Source of the DNA: Phycisphaerae bacterium
Lineage (GTDB): Bacteria > Planctomycetota > Phycisphaerae > SM23-33
NCBI GenBank assembly: GCA_016782885.1
Contig: JADHXQ010000008.1
Span: 1 to 64,000, forward strand
Direction of reading: 5' to 3'
DNA: 64,000 nt
Below, in pieces: positions 10,401 through 19,800 of this stretch; position 1 is the stretch's first letter; each line of letters starts with the position of its first letter. The notes below the pieces were generated by a model. That model had not been told where the DNA came from and did not search any database. It saw only the letters and a list, made by a program, of their open reading frames with translations. Position numbers and translations under genes: made by a program.

Positions 10401-12219
10401 GGATAACTGCATGACGCTGAAAACCGCGCGAAACGGCGAGCCGGAGTTCGCGGCGAAGGTGGGCGGTAAGACGGTTGCCGCGCTGACTGGAAAAAAGGCG
10501 CTGGCGAAAGACGATTGGACCCGCCTGCGCGTGGAGATTGACGGTAAACAGATCGCCCTTTGGGTGAACGATCGGTTGTCGACCAGCAAGGCTTCGACAT
10601 TCCGACCGGCGGATGTGTTTCCATCCGGTCTGGCGAAACGCAACTTTGTCGCCGCCTCGCGCGACGGTAAAGGGCACTTCGCCGGAGCGATTGATTATGT
10701 CGTGATCTATCATCGCGTTCACGGTAAGGCGTTCGCTGAGCTGCCGCCGCCGGTGATCGACGCCAGCCGTCGTCCCACGCGGCGCTTTGCGACCGAACTG
10801 GTCAAGGATCGCGCCGCCCGCAGGCGTTACGCCATAGAAAACAAACGCGCCGTCGGCGAAGCCATGGTCTATTACAGTAAGCTCGCCGCGGACATTGTCA
10901 TCCGGCTGCACGAGCTGCGCAACCGCGATCCCAATTGGCAAAAGGCTCTCGCCAAGGCCAAAGAGGATCTTGCCCATATTGGGAAACCTGTAAAGAAACC
11001 CGGGAAGTCCGGAACAAAAAAAGAAATCGCCCCGCCGCCGCAGTTGACAAAGCTCTACGAGCAAAAAAAGGCTCTGCAGGAAAAGTTGGCAAGCTACGCC
11101 GAAAAGGAAAAAACTCTTCGCCGTGGCGAGGCCCAATGGATCAAGACCATCAAGGATCCGAAGTATCTGCAGCTAAAGGGCGAGCAGCAGGCAAGCCAGG
11201 AAAAACTCGATAAGCTCGCCAAGGCCGTCGAGGCGAGTTTCGAGACCATGCCCGAAGAAGTGGCGACGAAAAAGAAAATCGCCGAGCTATCCGCCGAGCG
11301 AGCCAAGCTCGACGGCGTGGTCAAGCAGGTAAGCGAGGCAGTCGCCCAGGCCGTCGCCAAAATGCCCGTTTATTGGGACAGCAAGAAGATCCAGGCGGAA
11401 AACAGATTCCTGGCGCAACTCCGCGTCCAGTACGAGGGCGAGCACGGCAGCGGCGACGGTAAAGCCATTCAGAGCTATCGCTCGCAGCAGGAGCGTCGCA
11501 AGCACATGGCGAAGAATCCCGGATATAAAAAGGCTGTCGAGATCGACCGCGAGCTGGAAGTGCTCAAAGCCCTCTCGCCCATACACCGCGAGATGCACCT
11601 CGCCGGCGCCGGGGAGTACAACGCTCTTGCCGGTAAGCTGAAGGGCAAGGAGTCGGCAGGTCAACGGGCAAATGAAATCATGGCACGCCTCAAAGAGGAG
11701 CGGCGACAAAGAATCCTCGGGCCCGAGTATGACAAGTTGCGAAAGCAGCGCGAGGCGTTGGATCGTGAAATTCGCGACGTCCAGCGCCAACACGACCGGA
11801 ATCGCCGCCAGCGAAACGACATCGCTCGCCGCCAACAGGAAGTGCGTCGTGAAGAGATCAAAAAGGAGCTGCTGGCGGCCTATAACAAGGCGGTCGAACC
11901 GTACTACTCGGAGTATCACGCCGGCGTGTCGTATCTCCGCAGTGCGATGCGCGGGTTTTACAATACGCCGTACTCGTCTCACCTGCAGGCGCAGGGGTTG
12001 GTGAAAAAGACGTATCGCTACCGCGACGAACCGGGCGGAACAATGCAGACAGCCATCGAAGCGTACCGGCCGCAGAACTGGAAAACCGACGTTAGAGCAT
12101 GGGACTGGCGCACCCGCTGGGAGCGTGACGGCACGATTTCCCAGTACCCGATGACCAGGCAATGGATCAAGCGAGTTCGCGGCGACGGGCCGATCAATGT
12201 TGTAAAGGAAACACCATGA
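7465..12219 (+). CDS. Giant secreted protein: PA14-like + HExxH (HEYSHG) + hexapeptide-like repeat + LamG-like + long coiled coil
   Basis: 1584 aa; FIRRVRGFITPSESGLYTFKIAADDEGYVYL (PA14-like), ALFHEYSHGF, LamG-like region at nt ~10250-10730, charged coiled coil at ~10800-11880; paralog of 21681-25301. Confidence 0.85.
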   Translation: MIMRSKRFAILALFAVVAMGYWTSSPHPTQCRAAEPKKTQAQGYDFFELSRYPLEGKLRPWVELRKVTLEGDGDPKKYNRRTVQWWPRKGVDFTELRNGMIEREWTLAASAMDPKPAAGVTGDKQIKEMDSLSLEPNAGSGFIRRVRGFITPSESGLYTFKIAADDEGYVYLSSDQTPAAARAVCYQKLKVYPGLWTTFPTQISSPQKLEKGKKYYYEIVHVDHKWRDHCDVVWSSKTRPEGPLKGDEFSTLDGRKGKFVVEKWNFKSGDSDPRPLGAPRKFQAHLVGFMGLGNELGEPYAGEEFVAPGVVLRFPNGRKRVLHRWLLSKKDQRFAMDLYVKEMKRIRSTLDQTRFTGGEGPAPLGRELYTSPHFVFSYEAGPAGEDPKAKSLRDRFNRSALAGAEYWYAYLEHGGHLMQYWDRKEKRKHRVHVGGGNGGGYGGCSVGGVSALPIALFHEYSHGFNLWWFGHPEIFCDFGQVLGTGGARIEKAWNNVRCPYRSALHGSYPTCLFLAALGEDPNWGYCAPVAMPKSDAEQNFFQTLARITEQRGMCEKGIGGAGDIVGDYGARLAEFDFHNHNLLKSTYLAVARDYLEAMDVKKNQYRIVWDKAPESYGTNVIRLVADPKSTEITVDFQGYHDPTTYSDWRACIVAVNKDGLTRYSDMWNKGVMSISRQEGDRRYWLTVTAAPTGILNIRSPLRVCSGNWCPRYPWRVTLKGARPGTPHRVRFDSDDYYAGYGSSQTLSSIVPTPPNTPERKLFVEKIRKARQAALAKIPIAGDPYLRHRLMATVSRMDNALLVADGAPHPNGGGWVVSTAKVDPTAYVAPGAMVLGNARVLDNASVEEYAIVKDNAHLSGGARVGGQVFVGGSTRLSGHQREWLPGATIDHALWQNYALDEESVMMLEDRYRSHGVRNGYVCGAPKLVVDGERRGFRFDGKTQYLELNARAGDVGQITVDIAVKPEGRRAQTIFDFGSDADNCMTLKTARNGEPEFAAKVGGKTVAALTGKKALAKDDWTRLRVEIDGKQIALWVNDRLSTSKASTFRPADVFPSGLAKRNFVAASRDGKGHFAGAIDYVVIYHRVHGKAFAELPPPVIDASRRPTRRFATELVKDRAARRRYAIENKRAVGEAMVYYSKLAADIVIRLHELRNRDPNWQKALAKAKEDLAHIGKPVKKPGKSGTKKEIAPPPQLTKLYEQKKALQEKLASYAEKEKTLRRGEAQWIKTIKDPKYLQLKGEQQASQEKLDKLAKAVEASFETMPEEVATKKKIAELSAERAKLDGVVKQVSEAVAQAVAKMPVYWDSKKIQAENRFLAQLRVQYEGEHGSGDGKAIQSYRSQQERRKHMAKNPGYKKAVEIDRELEVLKALSPIHREMHLAGAGEYNALAGKLKGKESAGQRANEIMARLKEERRQRILGPEYDKLRKQREALDREIRDVQRQHDRNRRQRNDIARRQQEVRREEIKKELLAAYNKAVEPYYSEYHAGVSYLRSAMRGFYNTPYSSHLQAQGLVKKTYRYRDEPGGTMQTAIEAYRPQNWKTDVRAWDWRTRWERDGTISQYPMTRQWIKRVRGDGPINVVKETP

Positions 12220-14663
12220 ACTCAAGCCGCGACATCTTTGAACGGGAAAGGCGGCAGGTTGCAGCGTCCGGGGCGTTGGGAAGAGTCAGCAACCGCTGGA
12301 CGGCGGGTGTTCTGTGCCTGGGGGTAATCTTCGGGGTCCTGCAGGCTTGCTCCGCCGCCGCGGGCGGGGCGGGCGCGACGGTAATGTGGTACGACCGCCC
12401 GGCGGCGAACTGGTTTGCGGCGCTTCCAATCGGTTCGGGGCGCCTCGGGGCGATGGTGTTCGGCGCGACCGAGAACGAGCGAATCCAGTTCAACGAGCAG
12501 ACCCTCTGGTCGGGCGGGCCTCACGACTACAACAATCCCGAGGCGATCAAGCACCTCGGCGAGGCGCGCCGCCTGATCTTCGCCGGGAAGAACAAACAGG
12601 CCGATGACCTGCTCCACAAAATGATGGGCACGCCCGCCAGGCAGCAGGCGTATCAACCGCTGGGCGACCTGAAGCTGCACTTTCCCGGGCACGGTCAGGC
12701 CACCGGTTACCGGCGGAGCCTCGACCTGGCGCGGGCGGTCGCAAGCGTGTCGTACAAGCTTGACGGCGTCCGGTACGCGCGCGAGGCCTTCGCATCGTAT
12801 CCGGCGCAAGTTATCGCCGTCCGCCTGACGGCAGACAAACCGGGACGGATTTCGTTCGACCTGTCGCTGACCAGCAAGCAGCCCGGCGCGACGGTGCGGG
12901 CCGACGGGGATAAGGCGATCGTGCTGTCCGGCCGGTTGGGCAAGCGCACCAAGCCGTCCGGGATCGGGTCCGGGAAATGGACGGGCGACTGGAACGGGAA
13001 GGGACTGGCGTTTGAAGCCCGCGCGGCGGTCGGAGTCGATGGCGGGAGCGTCGCGGCCGGTGGCGGCGGGCTGAAAGTCCGCGGCGCCAACAGCGCGACG
13101 ATTCTTCTTGCGGCAGCGACAAGCTTCAAGACGTACCGGGACATCACGGGCGACCCGTCGGCGAGAGTGGCGAAGGTTCTGACCGCCGCGGCCGGCAAGC
13201 CGTACGGCAAGTTGCTGGCGGCGCACGTGGCGGACCACAGCAGGCTGCAGGGGCGGGTGAAGCTGGACCTGCCGCCAGGGCCAGCTTCAGGTAAACCCAC
13301 GGACCAGCGGATCAAGGGCTTCGAGCCCGGGGCCGACGAGCAACTGGCGGCGCTGCTGTTTCAATACGGGCGATACCTGTTGATCGCCTCGAGCCGCCCC
13401 GGCGGGCAGCCGGCGAACCTCCAGGGCATCTGGAACGACGATCTCTGGCCCCCGTGGTCCAGCAAATGGACGATCAACATCAACACGCAGATGAACTATT
13501 GGCCCGCGGAGGTATGCAACCTCTCGGAGTGCCACCAACCGCTGCTGGACCTGGTGACGGGCCTGGCGGAGTCAGGACGGCGGACTGCCCGAGCGCACTA
13601 CGGCGCCCGCGGGTGGGTCTGCCACCACAACGCGGACATCTGGTTGGGGACGGCGCCGGTGGACCTTCCGTTTTACGGTATGTGGCCCACCGGCGGGGCG
13701 TGGTTGAGCCTGCACATGTGGGAGCATTACCTGTTCACCGGCAACAAGGAGTTCCTGAAGAAGCGCGCCTATCCGGTTCTGAAGTCCGCCGCTGAGTTCT
13801 TCCTCGATACGCTGGTGGAAGAGCCCGCCGGAAAGTACCTCGTGACTTGCCCGTCGATGTCGCCGGAGCACGGCCCGAGCGGGCGGACCAGCATCTGCGC
13901 CGGACCGTCGATGGACTCTTCCATCCTCCGCGACCTGTTCGACGCGTGCATACGAAGCTCGAAGATACTCGGCGTGGACGAACCCTTCGGCGCCAAGCTT
14001 GCCGCGGCCCGCAAGCGGCTGGCGCCGCTGAAAGTCGGCAAGAGCGGGCAACTCCAGGAATGGCTCGAAGACCTCGACAACCCCAAGGACACCCACGGGC
14101 ACGTCTCGCACCTCTACGCCCTGTATCCCAGCCAACAGATCACGCGCGATACGCCCGGGCTCCAGGCGGCCGCCAGGACCACGCTGAGGCAGCGCGGGAT
14201 CAAGTCCGGCGGGTGGCCCGGCGCGTGGCGGATAAACCTGCTGGCACGCCTCGGCGACGGGCAGGCCGCCCATACCGTGCTGAACCACTACATCGCCCGC
14301 AGCGTGCTGCCCAACGGTTTCAACGGGGGGCGACTGTTCCAGATCGACGCGAACTTCGGCGTCACCGCCGCCGTCGCCGAGATGCTCCTCCAAAGCCGCA
14401 TACTGCCGGACCGGACCGGCGAGGTAGTCGAGATCCACCTCCTGCCGGCCCTTCCGAAGGCCTGGCGCGCGGGGCGCGTCACGGGCCTCCGCGCCCGCGG
14501 CGGGTTTGAAGTGGACATTGCCTGGTCGGGCGGCAGGCTGACCGCCGCGACCGTCCGCTCGGAACTCGGACGCCCCTGCACGCTCCGCGGCGCCGGGAAG
14601 AGAGTAAACCTAAAGACTGACCCCGGAAAGACCTACCGCCTCGATGCGGCTCTACAACGTTGA
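12216..14663 (+). CDS. Glycoside hydrolase family 95 (alpha-L-fucosidase-like)
   Basis: MWYDRPAANWFAALPIGSGRLGAMVFGATENERIQFNEQTLWSGGP; LQGIWNDDLWPPWSSKWTININTQMNYWPAE; start at MNSSRDIF overlaps upstream stop by ATGA. Confidence 0.92.
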   Translation: MNSSRDIFERERRQVAASGALGRVSNRWTAGVLCLGVIFGVLQACSAAAGGAGATVMWYDRPAANWFAALPIGSGRLGAMVFGATENERIQFNEQTLWSGGPHDYNNPEAIKHLGEARRLIFAGKNKQADDLLHKMMGTPARQQAYQPLGDLKLHFPGHGQATGYRRSLDLARAVASVSYKLDGVRYAREAFASYPAQVIAVRLTADKPGRISFDLSLTSKQPGATVRADGDKAIVLSGRLGKRTKPSGIGSGKWTGDWNGKGLAFEARAAVGVDGGSVAAGGGGLKVRGANSATILLAAATSFKTYRDITGDPSARVAKVLTAAAGKPYGKLLAAHVADHSRLQGRVKLDLPPGPASGKPTDQRIKGFEPGADEQLAALLFQYGRYLLIASSRPGGQPANLQGIWNDDLWPPWSSKWTININTQMNYWPAEVCNLSECHQPLLDLVTGLAESGRRTARAHYGARGWVCHHNADIWLGTAPVDLPFYGMWPTGGAWLSLHMWEHYLFTGNKEFLKKRAYPVLKSAAEFFLDTLVEEPAGKYLVTCPSMSPEHGPSGRTSICAGPSMDSSILRDLFDACIRSSKILGVDEPFGAKLAAARKRLAPLKVGKSGQLQEWLEDLDNPKDTHGHVSHLYALYPSQQITRDTPGLQAAARTTLRQRGIKSGGWPGAWRINLLARLGDGQAAHTVLNHYIARSVLPNGFNGGRLFQIDANFGVTAAVAEMLLQSRILPDRTGEVVEIHLLPALPKAWRAGRVTGLRARGGFEVDIAWSGGRLTAATVRSELGRPCTLRGAGKRVNLKTDPGKTYRLDAALQR

Positions 14664-14883
14664 AATATCCCCTTATGGCAGTGTTATATCTGCACTGATA
14701 AACGGAGAATTGTCAATTCAGGCCGCGCGTAAAATTTCGAGATAAATCCGGGAATTTCCTTGGTGATGGATGGGTTCCGTGGTAGTATAGAGGGAGTTGA
14801 TTGGGAGTTGTGCTTGCCCAGTCATGTGCTTATTGCTTATTGCTCGACCTGACTCAAATTTACAAGGAATGTTGGAGGTTCAT

Positions 14884-15528
14884 ATGAGACCATCTAGGAT
14901 TCTCGGAAGCGGTTGTCTCTGTTGCGCGCTGACGCTGGTTCTTGTGCTGACCCTTACCGTCGGGACCGCTCAGGGGACTATGATTAACGGCTCGATCGCC
15001 ATTAGCGCCAACTGGGCCACGCAGGACCAGGCAACTCTCGCTTCGAGCACCATATTTACCCCTTATGCCATCACGGGCTTTACAACTGGATTGACTTTTG
15101 GTCCTAACGCCTTGACCATGATCGGAGCCGGGGGCGGAGGAAGCGGCGATTTTGCGGCATTGCCTTTCACCCTCATCAGCACCGCACCGGCACCATCACC
15201 ACCAGGCGTCCCAGCCCCACTAGACATCAACAACGGTACGGCGTGGGCATTTACCAGCGCCAATGGGGACTGGACGACCAGTACGTTCCTGAATATCGAC
15301 CCCGCCGCCACCAATGGGTACCTCGATTTCCTGCTGACTGGTACGTTCACCCCTAAAGGTGCGCTGGCCGGCTTTGACCCAACACCGGCCGAAATGCGCA
15401 TCTCGTTGAACCAGACCGGTTCGACCGTGAACTGGACCAGCACGATGAATATGATCCCCGAGCCGATGACCGCGTCGCTTCTGGCCATCGGCGGTTTTGC
15501 GCTGCTCCGCCGACGTCGTCGGAAATAA
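14884..15528 (+). CDS. PEP-CTERM sorting domain protein
   Basis: GGAGG RBS before ATG 14884; signal peptide; MIPEPMTASLLAIGGFALLRRRRRK. Confidence 0.85.
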   Translation: MRPSRILGSGCLCCALTLVLVLTLTVGTAQGTMINGSIAISANWATQDQATLASSTIFTPYAITGFTTGLTFGPNALTMIGAGGGGSGDFAALPFTLISTAPAPSPPGVPAPLDINNGTAWAFTSANGDWTTSTFLNIDPAATNGYLDFLLTGTFTPKGALAGFDPTPAEMRISLNQTGSTVNWTSTMNMIPEPMTASLLAIGGFALLRRRRRK

Positions 15529-15549
15529 CACCCCTCCACCACGAACTTC

Positions 15550-15582
15550 AAACCCCGTCGCCTTCCGGCGGCGGGGTTTTTC
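15550..15582 (+). terminator. Rho-independent terminator after PEP-CTERM gene
   Basis: AACCCCGTCGCC-TTCC-GGCGGCGGGGTT followed by TTT (12-bp stem with one G-U pair). Confidence 0.85.
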
Positions 15583-15765
15583 CATGTACACACGGGACCA
15601 CCCGGACTTCCGCCATGGTCGCGAAGGACTAATCCACAATACCGGGGCTCCCGACGCGTTATTACTACGACACAGAGTCTCCGAGGCTCCGCGTCGACAG
15701 ACCGCCCCATCTGCACCATACTGCAGCGCGGGCGGATTACTCGTCTAATTCGAAAGAAAACAAGC

Positions 15766-16704
15766 ATGAACAAGATCAGCCTTACGGTATTCTGTTGCCT
15801 CGTCGGGTGTCTCGCCGCCGAGCGCAAGGCAAAGGTCGCGGCGACCGCTATTAAACCCGCCGCAGTCGGCTTGCAACCGGCGAGCCTTTCGTGGGCGAAA
15901 GTTTCCAAAGAGCAAATCGCCGCGGCGAAGAAGTTGGGCGTTCCCGTCGCGTTTGAAAACGCTGTCGGCGTCAAGTTCGTGCTGGTCCCGGCCGGTGAAT
16001 TTATGATGGGAAGCCCCGGCGACGAAGAGGGCAGATACGAGGTCGAGGGCCCGCAGCACAAAGTGAAGATCGCCAAGGCGTTCTATGTTGCGATCCACCA
16101 GGTTACGCAGGGACAGTGGAAATCTGTTATGGGCTCCAGGCCGTGGAAGGGCAAGAGCGGCGCGAAAGATGATCCCGCCAACGTGGTTAACTGGGTCAAT
16201 TGGAACGATGCCACGAATTTCTGCGCCGCCCTTAAGAAGCAAGACGGCCGGTCTTACCGGCTCCCGTCAGAAGCCCAGTGGGAATACTTCTGCCGTGCGG
16301 GCTCTGCGACACGATATTTCTATGGCGATGATCTCAAGTTGGAGAAGCTCGGTGATTATGGGTGGTGGGGCAAAAAAGGATGGTGGGACCGCTCCGATAA
16401 ATACGTGCGCCCGCCAGGTTTGAAGAAGCCCAACGCGTGGGGCATCTATGATGTGATCGGCAGCGTGTGGGAGATGTGCATGGATGTCATGCACCCCAAC
16501 TACGAGGGCGCGCCTGCCGATGGCAGCGCGTGGATGACCGGCGCCCCCGGCGACAAGGAACCGGGGCACCCGCTGCGCGGCGGCGGATCTCACAGCGACC
16601 ACAGGCGTGTGCGCTCGGCCAGTCGGCACAGCTATCGCCAGTCAGCCAAAAGCCATTACGTCGGCTTTCGTGTCGTCTGTTCGAGCCCCGCGAAAGCCAA
16701 ATAG
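15766..16704 (+). CDS. SUMF1-fold protein
   Basis: GVKFVLVPAGEFMMGSPGDEEGR, YRLPSEAQWEYFCRAGSATRYFYGDD, NAWGIYDVIGSVWEMC. Confidence 0.88.
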   Translation: MNKISLTVFCCLVGCLAAERKAKVAATAIKPAAVGLQPASLSWAKVSKEQIAAAKKLGVPVAFENAVGVKFVLVPAGEFMMGSPGDEEGRYEVEGPQHKVKIAKAFYVAIHQVTQGQWKSVMGSRPWKGKSGAKDDPANVVNWVNWNDATNFCAALKKQDGRSYRLPSEAQWEYFCRAGSATRYFYGDDLKLEKLGDYGWWGKKGWWDRSDKYVRPPGLKKPNAWGIYDVIGSVWEMCMDVMHPNYEGAPADGSAWMTGAPGDKEPGHPLRGGGSHSDHRRVRSASRHSYRQSAKSHYVGFRVVCSSPAKAK

Positions 16705-16744
16705 CAATCCGCCCGACCGCGATGAAGGATAGGCGAACAAATCC

Positions 16745-16773
16745 TTCTCGCAATTCCGATATGAATCTATAAT
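16745..16773 (+). promoter_or_regulatory. Candidate sigma70-like promoter upstream of 16826
   Basis: Perfect TATAAT at 16768-16773 with weak -35 TTCTCG at 17-bp spacing. Confidence 0.4.
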
Positions 16774-16825
16774 GGTGTTCGACATCAGAAAAGAATAGTT
16801 ACCTTCCGTTTTGAGGAGACTTACG

Positions 16826-19800
16826 ATGCAGATCAAATTGCACTTGCCGTTGCGATTTTACCGACTGGCGATGATAGTGCTCGCCGTTTGGAGCGTCGCG
16901 TTTTCGGCATCCCAGGCTCAGGCCGGATCGTTGACGATTCCCGCCTGGTCGTATGCTCGGGGCAATGTGCAGATTAACACCGATCCCAGCGAACTTGCCG
17001 ACGCCGGACCGATTGTCGTCGGCGGGGCGAAGAAGCCCTGGGGCTGGACGGTCGAATACGACGTCGACATCCCCGTCGACGGACAATACACGCTTCATAT
17101 ACTTTACGCCTCGACCGAGGCGCGTCCGCTGGAAGTATTCTTCGACGCCAGGAATGAGACCAAGAGTTGCCTCGGAGTGACCTTCGGACCGGCGTCTTCG
17201 GACCGCGCGGGCAAACTCAGCGCTGCCAGCAGCGCTGCGCGTTGGGAAAAGGTTTCGAGGAAATCGGGGCCCGTGATTTTGAAGACCACCAAGGGCGTCA
17301 AGACGATAAAACTCACCCGTCGCGGACCGCTGCCCAACCTGGTTGCACTGCGCCTGGACACGAATGAAGCATTCCCCGATACCTGGAGCCCGCCAAAATA
17401 TAAGGTGCGGGATATCGACAACATCCCAGCCAAGTTCCACAAGGCCTTTGCGGCGCCGAAGAATATTGACGTTGCGGCGATGAGGGCTCCGGTCGAACTC
17501 CCGCCCAGACGCAAACCCGTGCCGGCCGGATCGTTGACGATCAACGCATGCACATTCGATCGCGGAAACGCCCTGATCTACGCAAGCCCGGACGAGTACG
17601 CCGATTACGGCCCGCTCGCCGGCGGCGGATCGACTGGGGCGGACAAGGTGTTCATCGAATACGACATCAACGTTCCCCTCAGCGGCGAGTATACGCTTCA
17701 CGTCAAGTACTCCGCCGCCGCGGCCCGCCCGATGGACGTATTCCTGGACAATAAAAACCTCGGCAAATGCTGCATGGGCATAACGTTCGGTTCGGCGCCG
17801 TTCGAGAATCCGATCCTGACGACATGGTCCAGCAGATATTCCAGATGGGCCTCGCCTCTCAAGATGTCGATCGCCAAGGGCAAGCATACGTTAAGATTCG
17901 CCCGCAGCGGACCGCTTCCCAATCTGGCTGAACTTCGCCTCGACACGTCCGTGAAGTTTCCCGACCAGTGGAATCCGCCGCTGCGCAGGGTGGATCTCAG
18001 CAGGGTTCCGCCCCGTTTCCGCAACGTCTTCCTGCCGCCGGGCGCCGTCAATACCGCGACGCTGCGGACGGCTATTGCCGATACGACCCAAACCTTCGGT
18101 TCGCGATATCCCGACGGCGGGCAGTACCTCAAGCAACTCGCCGAACTTGAGCGCAAGCAGAAGAAAATCGACGCCGAAGGCGGGCCTGAAGAGTTGCAGG
18201 AGATGCACGACGCGCTTACGGGGCTGCGCCGCGAGGCAATGCTGTCTCATCCGGCGTTGAAATTCGACAAGCTCCTGTTCCTCAAGCGCCCCGATACAAA
18301 TCACTACGGGCACACCTATAACGATCAGTCCGCCAAGGAAATGGGCGGGGCGATATGCGTTTTGTCACCGGTAAGCACAGGCGGCACGGTCACCAGCCTC
18401 GTGCCCGAACTTGAAGGCGGGCTGTTCGACCGGTTCGACCTGTCGTTCGACGCAAGGAAATTGATCTTCGCTTACAGGAAGGATTCCGCCGACGCCTTCC
18501 GCCTGTACGAGATCAAGCTTGACCCCGTCGCGGGCAAGATGGTCCCCGGTTCTCTGCGCCAACTCACTTTCGCCAGCGCCGCCGAAGCCGAGGGGATGCG
18601 GTGCGATGTGATACGAAGAGGAAACCGCTTCTTTGACGATATGGACCCGTGCTATATGCCCAACAGCAAGATCATGTTTACTTCGACGCGCGCGATGCAG
18701 AACGTTTTCTGTGCCGCCGGATCCGGAGTTTCGAATCTGTACGTCATGGACGCCGATGGAAAAAACGTTCGCCGCCTGTCGAAAAGCCCGGTAAACGAGA
18801 CCTCCCCTTCTATCCTGTCCGACGGGCGGGTGCTCTACACGCGTTGGGAGTACGTCGACAAGGGTCTGGGCAACGGCGCCGGTCTCTGGGCGATTCATCC
18901 CGACGGCGTCGGCACTGAACACATATACAAGAACAACACGGTCTGGCCGGCGGGGATGAGCGGAGCCCGCGAGATCCCCGGAACCCGGCGCATCGTGACC
19001 ATCGGAGGCGGGCACCATTACAACGCCGTGGGCTCGGTTGTGCTGGTCGACGCCCGCCGCAACCGACGCACAACAGAGGCGATGAACTGCATCACCCCGG
19101 CGGTCGGATATCCGCATTCGATGGGATACCCCAACAGCAGGCATGGCGTGTTCATGGACCCGTTCCCGTTTTCCGAGAAGTTCTTCCTGGTGTCTCATAT
19201 GCTCGGCAGGAGAACGGGGCGTTACGGGCTCTACGTGCTGGATTCGTGGGGCAATCGGGCGCTGCTTTACTGCGACCCGGAGTTCCACTGCTTCCAGCCC
19301 ACCCCGCTCCGCCCGCGCATCAAGCCCGGACAGATCGCGACCGTCGAGACCAATGACAAAACGCCCCGGGACACCGGCACGATATTCATCCAGGACATTT
19401 ATGAGGGGCTTACCGGAATCGAGCGCGGAAGGGTAAAGTACGTGCGCGTGATGGGGGCTCTGGCCTGGCCATGGACTGGCAGGAACAGTGTCAAGGGCAT
19501 GAATGTCGATGTCCATCGCAAGAGGGTCTACGGCGTGGCGAAGATCGACCAGGACGGATCGGCGTATTTCACCGCACCGGCGAAGAAGAACATCTTCTTC
19601 CAGGCGCTTGATGAAAACTTCATGGCGCTGCAGCACATGCCCACGTTCATAAACATCATGCCCGGCGAGCACAGGTCCTGCATCGGGTGCCACGAACTGC
19701 GCAGGAAGGCTCCGAGTATTCGGACCCGACCGACGGCGATAACCCATAAGCCCCAACCCCTCGCTCCGCAACCGGGTGACAAGGGTGTTCGCATGGTCCA

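Noticed and set aside
9226-11136. 636-aa minus-strand ORF
   Set aside because: Antisense shadow of the 7465-12219 gene in high-GC DNA; no recognisable domains
14700-14730. Recurring GAATTGTCAATT-like strings (near 14710, 21648, 61473)
   Set aside because: Short and AT-biased; could be -35-like TTGTCA or chance, with no consistent spacing to genes
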